From: Ophiobolus disseminans
Taxonomy: Eukaryota; Ascomycota; Dothideomycetes; Pleosporales; Phaeosphaeriaceae
Length of the DNA stretch: 64,000 bases
NCBI GenBank assembly: GCA_010093685.1
Contig: MU006226.1
Coordinates: 508,964 to 572,963 of the forward strand
Direction: 5' to 3'
The notes under the pieces: generated by a model
Told to the model about the DNA's origin: nothing
Database searches by the model: none
What the model saw: only the letters and a program-made list of their open reading frames with translations
Shown here: positions 58,816-64,000 of the stretch, piece after piece
Layout: the number at the start of each line of letters is the position of its first letter
Numbering within the stretch: position 1 is the stretch's first letter
Position numbers and translations under genes: made by a program

Positions 58816-60284
58816 ATGTCTACTTACTCCAATGGAAAGGTCTCCAAGGCCACCGATGGGAACCTCCTCGCCCTCGCAGACGATTTGGTCAAGCACACAT
58901 TTGCTGTTGCTGAATATCTGAGGAGTAACAACTATCCCCAACCGACATTCGCACCGGACTCAGTTGGCCGTCCCGAGACACCCGAATACGTGCAGCTTCG
59001 CAGCAGCCTCAAAAAAACACTGGAGAACCTCCAGCACCTCGTTGAAGGTCCCAAGGTTCATGTCCGCAACCTTTGCTGCCAAGGATATGAGATTGCAGCC
59101 ATACAAGTGGCCCTCGATTTCAATTTCTTTACAATTGTTCCCGCCAAGGGTCAGATCTCGCTGGAACAGCTAGCGAAGCAGGCTGGCGTCGATCTTGACA
59201 GGACCAGCCGTATTATCCGTCTCTTGGCCACAGAGTTCATCTTCCACGAACCCTCCCCTGGATACATTGCGCACAGCACCACTTCATACCTCCTACATGT
59301 AGACGAGGAGGTCCGTGCGACACTCCATTACTCGTACGTTCCCATTGTGAGGTCTTCGCCATTACATGCTAACTCTTGGTGATCGCAGTGTCGATGAGAT
59401 GCTTCAAGCAGCCTCCTCGACCGCCGATAACGTTAAAGCATCGCCATTAGAGTATGACAGCGCGCTCACACCGTTCACGACGCGACATGATCTTCCCATC
59501 TTCGACTACTATGGAAAAGACACTAAACGATCGATTCGATTCGCAAAGGCCATGGCCGGATGGTCGAAAAGTAGGTTATTCCAGTGTCAGTGTTGTGATG
59601 TAGGGCTCGTGGGCTAAGAACTCAACAGTGAATTTAAATCTGAACGCACTGAAGGACGCCTTCCCCTGGGGAAAGCTCAACGGCACCGTGGTAGACGTGG
59701 GCGGAGGTAGTGGCAAGGTCGCCATAACACTAGCCCAGGTAAGCAGTTCTCTCTTACCCTCGTTGATACATTTCGAAGGATCGATATCGTCTAACCGCGA
59801 GCCAACGTAGAACTTCCCCAACCTTGACTTCGTCGTACAAGATTCGGCCGATATGTATGCAGCGGGCCAGGAATTGCTCACCGACGACGTCCGCGGCCGC
59901 GTCTCCTTTATGCAGCACAGTTTCTTCGAGCCACAGCCTCAGGGAGACGCTGCTGCCTTCATCCTGCGCGCATGTGCCCTCAACTGGTGCGATGCCGACG
60001 TTGTCACCATGTTCCGTTCTCTGGTGCCGGGGCTCGAACGCTCCAAGCCTGACACGCCATTGCTCATCAATGATCTTATGGGTCCGGTGCCAGGCACGCT
60101 GACACGAGACTTTGAGCGCGGTCTGCGCCAGATAGACCTCATCATGCTGGTGTGCTTCGGCGGCAAGCTGCGCACTGAGAAGGAGTTTGGTGCTTTGCTG
60201 AAGCGGGCAGACGAGAGGTTCGAGGTTCGCAGCTACACGCCCGAGGGTCTCATGGGCTTGCTCGAGGTTTACTTGCGACGCTGA
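58816..60284 (+). CDS. SAM-dependent O-methyltransferase (COMT-like)
   Basis: Four exons, 58816..59333, 59389..59570, 59629..59738 and 59811..60284, give 427 residues, with GT-AG borders and matching phases. The N-terminal half has a winged-helix dimerisation region (LEQLAKQAGVDLDRTSRIIRL). The C-terminal half has the SAM motif VVDVGGGSGKVA, then FVVQDSADM, and the late acidic and hydrophobic motifs of class-II O-methyltransferases. The usual catalytic His/Asp region reads ALNWCDAD, with Asn-Trp where many members have His-Asp, common in fungal members. It is divergent from the PKS and probably methylates a hydroxyl of its product. Confidence 0.9.
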
Positions 60285-60742
60285 GTAGAAACCCCGGGGG
60301 GCGAGTGGCAAGATGGATCGTTCGCTACCAGCTAGAGTTTTGTTGCTCCCAGGGGTTTTGCCTATCGTGGCAGGCTAGATACGTTCGGGTTACAGTCTAT
60401 GTCACTCTTGGTACTTCTAGGCTCGACCTCTCTTAGATGAGTATATCACTGCGGGGAACTGCATGAGCGTGTCTTGAAGCTTCATGAATAAATAGCATAC
60501 CTCCCCAAGTTTCCCGAGGTCATCAAGAAGCTCACCGCAACGATGAAGTGATTCGTTTATGCGATAACCCATATCTCTAAGCGAAATAAGAAACAGCACG
60601 CATTACGTTGTTGATGAATGGAAAGACAAAGAGATGCATTGACATTGCAGGAACATTTCAGGGTCCTCGCTTCGGCCTTGGCGTTGTTCTGATTAGCAGA
60701 CTGACGTCAGCTCGAGAGACCACCTCCTATCCCACCAAACTG
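60285..60742. other. Convergent intergenic region
   Basis: 458 bp between the stops of the methyltransferase and the regulator. No gene seen. Confidence 0.5.
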
Positions 60743-62856
60743 TCACGCTGTGTGATCCAAGCAAGTGAATGTTTCTGTCGAGTAGTCCGCAAAGAAATCG
60801 TCCAAGGCTCTCATATCGCACGATTCGAGGTAAGGGCTTTTCGGCACTTTCGCCATAAGGCGGGCCAGAGTTGCGGCTCCTGCTTTTGCCATGTTGCTGA
60901 TTTCTGCAAGCATCTCCAGACGTGCCAACGCTTCTGACGCTGCCTGATGGCATCGATCACGCGTCAAATGAACCTTTTCCCATCCGAGTGGATCCACATT
61001 GAGCGGGCGCAGAGGCCCGACGTCGCCCAAGCTTGCGCCTGGAAAGTTCTTGTCCATGGTCAGACTCACCAAAACGACGCCAGCCTCGAACGTGGGTAAG
61101 ATGATGGCGGCGAAGCGTGTGTGTGAACTTCCCAACATGGTGTGCAATCTTGAAACGCCGTCTAGCATTTTCAGTGCTGCCGCAGCCAGCGCCTTCTTTT
61201 GCGATACGATCAACACTTGCTTATACGCTGGCATACTTTGCAGTTGGCTTGGCTCGTGCAACAATACCGGTCGGAAGTTGTAGCAGATAGAATCGAAGAT
61301 AGCTACGTGCAACATCTGCCTCTGTAATGGAAGCTTTTGCAGTCGCTTATCCCACCTCTCACACGGCTCGAGCGCAAAGACGAGCGGCAGGTGCTTCAGG
61401 AATTCGCTGCCAAACTTCTCATACTTCTCCTCCGCAATCGTTGCCTCATATTCTGCGTTTTGCGGTGGAGCGGAGCTTCTCCAGAAATCCGCCAAACGGG
61501 CCTGCATCAGGCGTTCCGAGTATCCCTCGGGAGCTTCAGCATCATCAAGGTTGGGCGAGAGATACATTCGAGGTAAGTGTTCACTCGTTAAGCTGGCGGA
61601 CAGGAAAGGGTTGCAGTCCAGCTGCCTCGAAAGAAGACTGTCCCATATGTAGAGGTTACAAAACACTCTACATCGAATTTCCTTGTCGAACTCGTGCATT
61701 CCTTGCTTCCAGGCCGAGCGCCCTCGATGGAGCCCAACTCTCTGTGCTACACGGATTGAGTTGCCAAGCGCTTCCCAAAACGCATTGATACGGCCCTCGC
61801 ATTGCCATTGCAAAGCCAGGACCGACAGATGCTGCACACGAAGTAGTGTGCCTCTCGCATCCAACCGCACGCAGACGGCGGCCAGCTCATCGGCGATGTC
61901 ATGGCATGCGTCACGAATGTCGACCAAAGTCATACCACGGATGCGATCGATGGTGTGCGACGGTGAAGGGAGGAATTGCGATGCATAGGAGCATATTCGT
62001 AGAAAGAGTACGGCGAATTCGACGTCTTGCACCACCAAAAACTGTTTTACGGTCCACCACTTCTGGTACTGACTCAAAAACCACGGGGCATAGACTACTT
62101 GCTCCATCCTATTACAATTTGTAAGCGAAGGGGCCGAGCGAAATACACCAGCGTTGGAGCGTACTGACCAATGAACTTCGGTTGTATAGTATTGTACCAA
62201 GAAGTCGAAAATCTCGCGGCCCGGCAGTCTTCGGATATTCTTCTCAATCTCGTCGTAGGCATCTGGAGGAATTTTCCGGGTTTCTCCATTCCAATCTTCA
62301 TTGTCGCTTAGGCCCAACTTTAGTCGCGCACCAGTCAGAAAAGAAATAAGGACACACGAGAGGATTTCGCGTCTCGTTGGACTGGGTGCAAGAAAAGATG
62401 AAGTTCGCTCACCCTACGGAGAAGGCTCATGGTGTTCGCCTCGCTGACGACGTATCCATACAACTCGCCAATTGAGTCGCTCTCCAAATCTATCGTTGAG
62501 TCCCTCCTCGTGCTCCAACCCGGGGGCGCGTTGATGGTCCCGTTGTTACCACTATGTTTTTGCAATTGAGCATCATGGACCACCGACACGTCTTCATATG
62601 GACGGCTTTCTGTCTGTTGTACGTGCGATACCTGTAGGTAAGTGCAGTCCTCAGGTCTCCGACGCCGGGTGCAGTGGTTGCAAGGATAGTGACGGTTGCA
62701 CTGCAACGCGTTAGTCTAATGACATCCTGGCGCGTCCGCGTGTTTAGATTAATAGGTCAATCGATCAAGTGTACGAGCAAAGACACGCACCTTCTGCTTC
62801 TTCCTATAACACGGGATACACGACGACACTACGCGTTTTCGACCACCGTTTTGCAT
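60743..62856 (-). CDS. Zn2Cys6 transcription factor with fungal MHR domain
   Basis: Model on the minus strand: 62856..62791, 62700..62413, 62317..62169 and 62108..60743, 622 residues. The binuclear cluster is split by the first intron: CIPCYRKKQK, then CNRHYPCNHC and a last Cys in RRRRPEDC, giving the standard spacing C-x2-C-x6-C-x5-C-x2-C-x8-C. The third intron (60 nt, GTCAGT...AATAG) is in frame and free of stops; removing it joins VHW to MEQVVYAPWFLSQYQKWW, the usual start of the middle homology region. Residues about 200-500 match the fungal_trans fold (RICSYASQFLPS..., RVGLHRG). Likely the cluster's pathway regulator by position. Confidence 0.85.
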
Positions 62857-64000
62857 CGCTGATGACGAGGAACACGAATCAAATTCAGTAGGCACGTGGA
62901 GAATTTTCCAGGACTACGACTGAGACTTCTCCCACGTATGTAAAGTAGTTTATATCACGCAGTGGCATTTTGTACTGACGCAGGTCAGATCTCACCCGCG
63001 CTTCTTGGATAAGCAATTCTCATTCCGCCCGTCTATCTTGCTCGTGTCCAACATTGATGGCTAACTAATCCGGCCTCGAACTCGATCCAATTAACTCTGT
63101 ACCGTTGCTATGTTTCACGAAAAGCTTATGGTATATGAACTCAAATTACTCTGCGCAAGGTCATTTCCGCTCGGTGGCCGGCAAACCATTTCGGGACAGC
63201 GTGTCCGTATCCGTCCGACCTCGTCGACCGACTTCAGAAACAACATGCCATGCCGCTTGTAGGTGTAGATCGTCCCACAGACTGAATCTCATGGTTAATG
63301 AAGTTGTGTCATTGTCGGATAGATGTTCTGACACTCGAGCGCCTATGGCGTATCAAAGTAACCGGCTTGCTCTGCCTGCTACATACTCTATCCCTCTTGA
63401 GATGGTAGCGCATGTCTGACTGGGATTAACAATGTAGTATAAAGTTATGAGTAAGCCGCTGTCTATTTTCTACCTCTACATTTTCTGTCTTGATATTTTT
63501 ACCCTGCACTCGTTGTACTCTTTTCGTACAAACATAAACTTCCGCTACTGCACACTTGAGCTGGTACTGCAGCGCCATGCCTTCGCATGCACGACTTACA
63601 GCATCTCAGAATGCACATCGTCTACAATACTGCAAAATTGACTGCAAGAGAAGGGAATCCGATAAAGCTTGTTAAGATGAACGGTCTCAACGCCCCACGC
63701 GCATACAGTAAACCATCTCCACTCGTTCGACACTACAACACCCTGATTGAACACTTGGAATTTATATGGCTAATAGCCGGCGTTCGTGTACAACGTGCGC
63801 TCACCGGTGTTGGAGTTACATGGAGGACGCATGGAGACAGTGACATGATACAACCTGCCCGCGGCACACGCGCGAAGCAGCTTTGTCCACAGAAGAACCT
63901 AAGAGTGACGATCATAGAACCTACTTAGGTAGGGCGCAGAATGACGTAAGCTTACCTTCGCTCAGGTCACCAAGATCTACAGGAGACTTTTCGGACATAA
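62857..64000. other. Right-edge region upstream of the regulator
   Basis: 1.14 kb with the regulator's promoter and then no recognisable gene to the window edge. I saw no CGGCCG palindrome here. A further cluster gene may begin beyond the edge. Confidence 0.45.

Overview
The window is nuclear DNA of a filamentous ascomycete (Pezizomycotina). The signs are short GT-AG introns (mostly 46-120 nt) with CTAAC/CTGAC-type branch sites, a type I highly reducing polyketide synthase, a Zn2Cys6 regulator, a GH12 endoglucanase and fungal-type MED6, SEC22 and RAB11 genes. The intron style and gene content would fit a dothideomycete; that placement is inference. I assembled gene models by hand from splice signals, reading-frame phase and family motifs, so exon borders are predictions.

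Left part (1-20.6 kb): a secreted S9-type peptidase running off the left edge; a TPT-family membrane transporter; RAB11; a chromodomain protein with four CCCH zinc fingers; an APC-type permease; a 1451-residue SANT/WD40/zinc-ribbon protein; and a GH12 glucanase. The chromodomain and WD40 proteins both look chromatin-related and lie about 3 kb apart.

Middle (20.6-36.6 kb): a 2.4-kb gene-free stretch; UTR4 of the methionine salvage pathway with unusually long introns; 3 kb of non-coding DNA leading into a Ran1/Ksp1-like kinase; a DAO-type FAD oxidoreductase; MED6 divergent from an MMTAG2-like RS-rich gene; and an amidase.

Accessory patch (36.8-40.9 kb): two divergent, apparently broken P-loop GTPase genes around a diverged 180-bp tandem duplication, then a fragment that may be a HeLo-like domain. 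This patch sits between intact genes and looks like a decaying defence or incompatibility-type locus (inference).

Right part (40.9-64 kb): an alpha/beta hydrolase, SEC22, a DEUBAD-domain protein and a coiled-coil protein, then a small biosynthetic cluster. The cluster is an HR-PKS (KS-AT-DH-cMT-ER-KR-ACP, about 2668 residues), an O-methyltransferase divergent from it, and a Zn2Cys6 regulator. The PKS would make a reduced, C-methylated polyketide, the methyltransferase would O-methylate it, and the regulator may act through five CGGCCG palindromes in the shared 1.4-kb promoter. The most unusual signal is splicing: the PKS frame closes only if a single-nucleotide exon is used, and the chromodomain gene has a candidate 2-nt exon.
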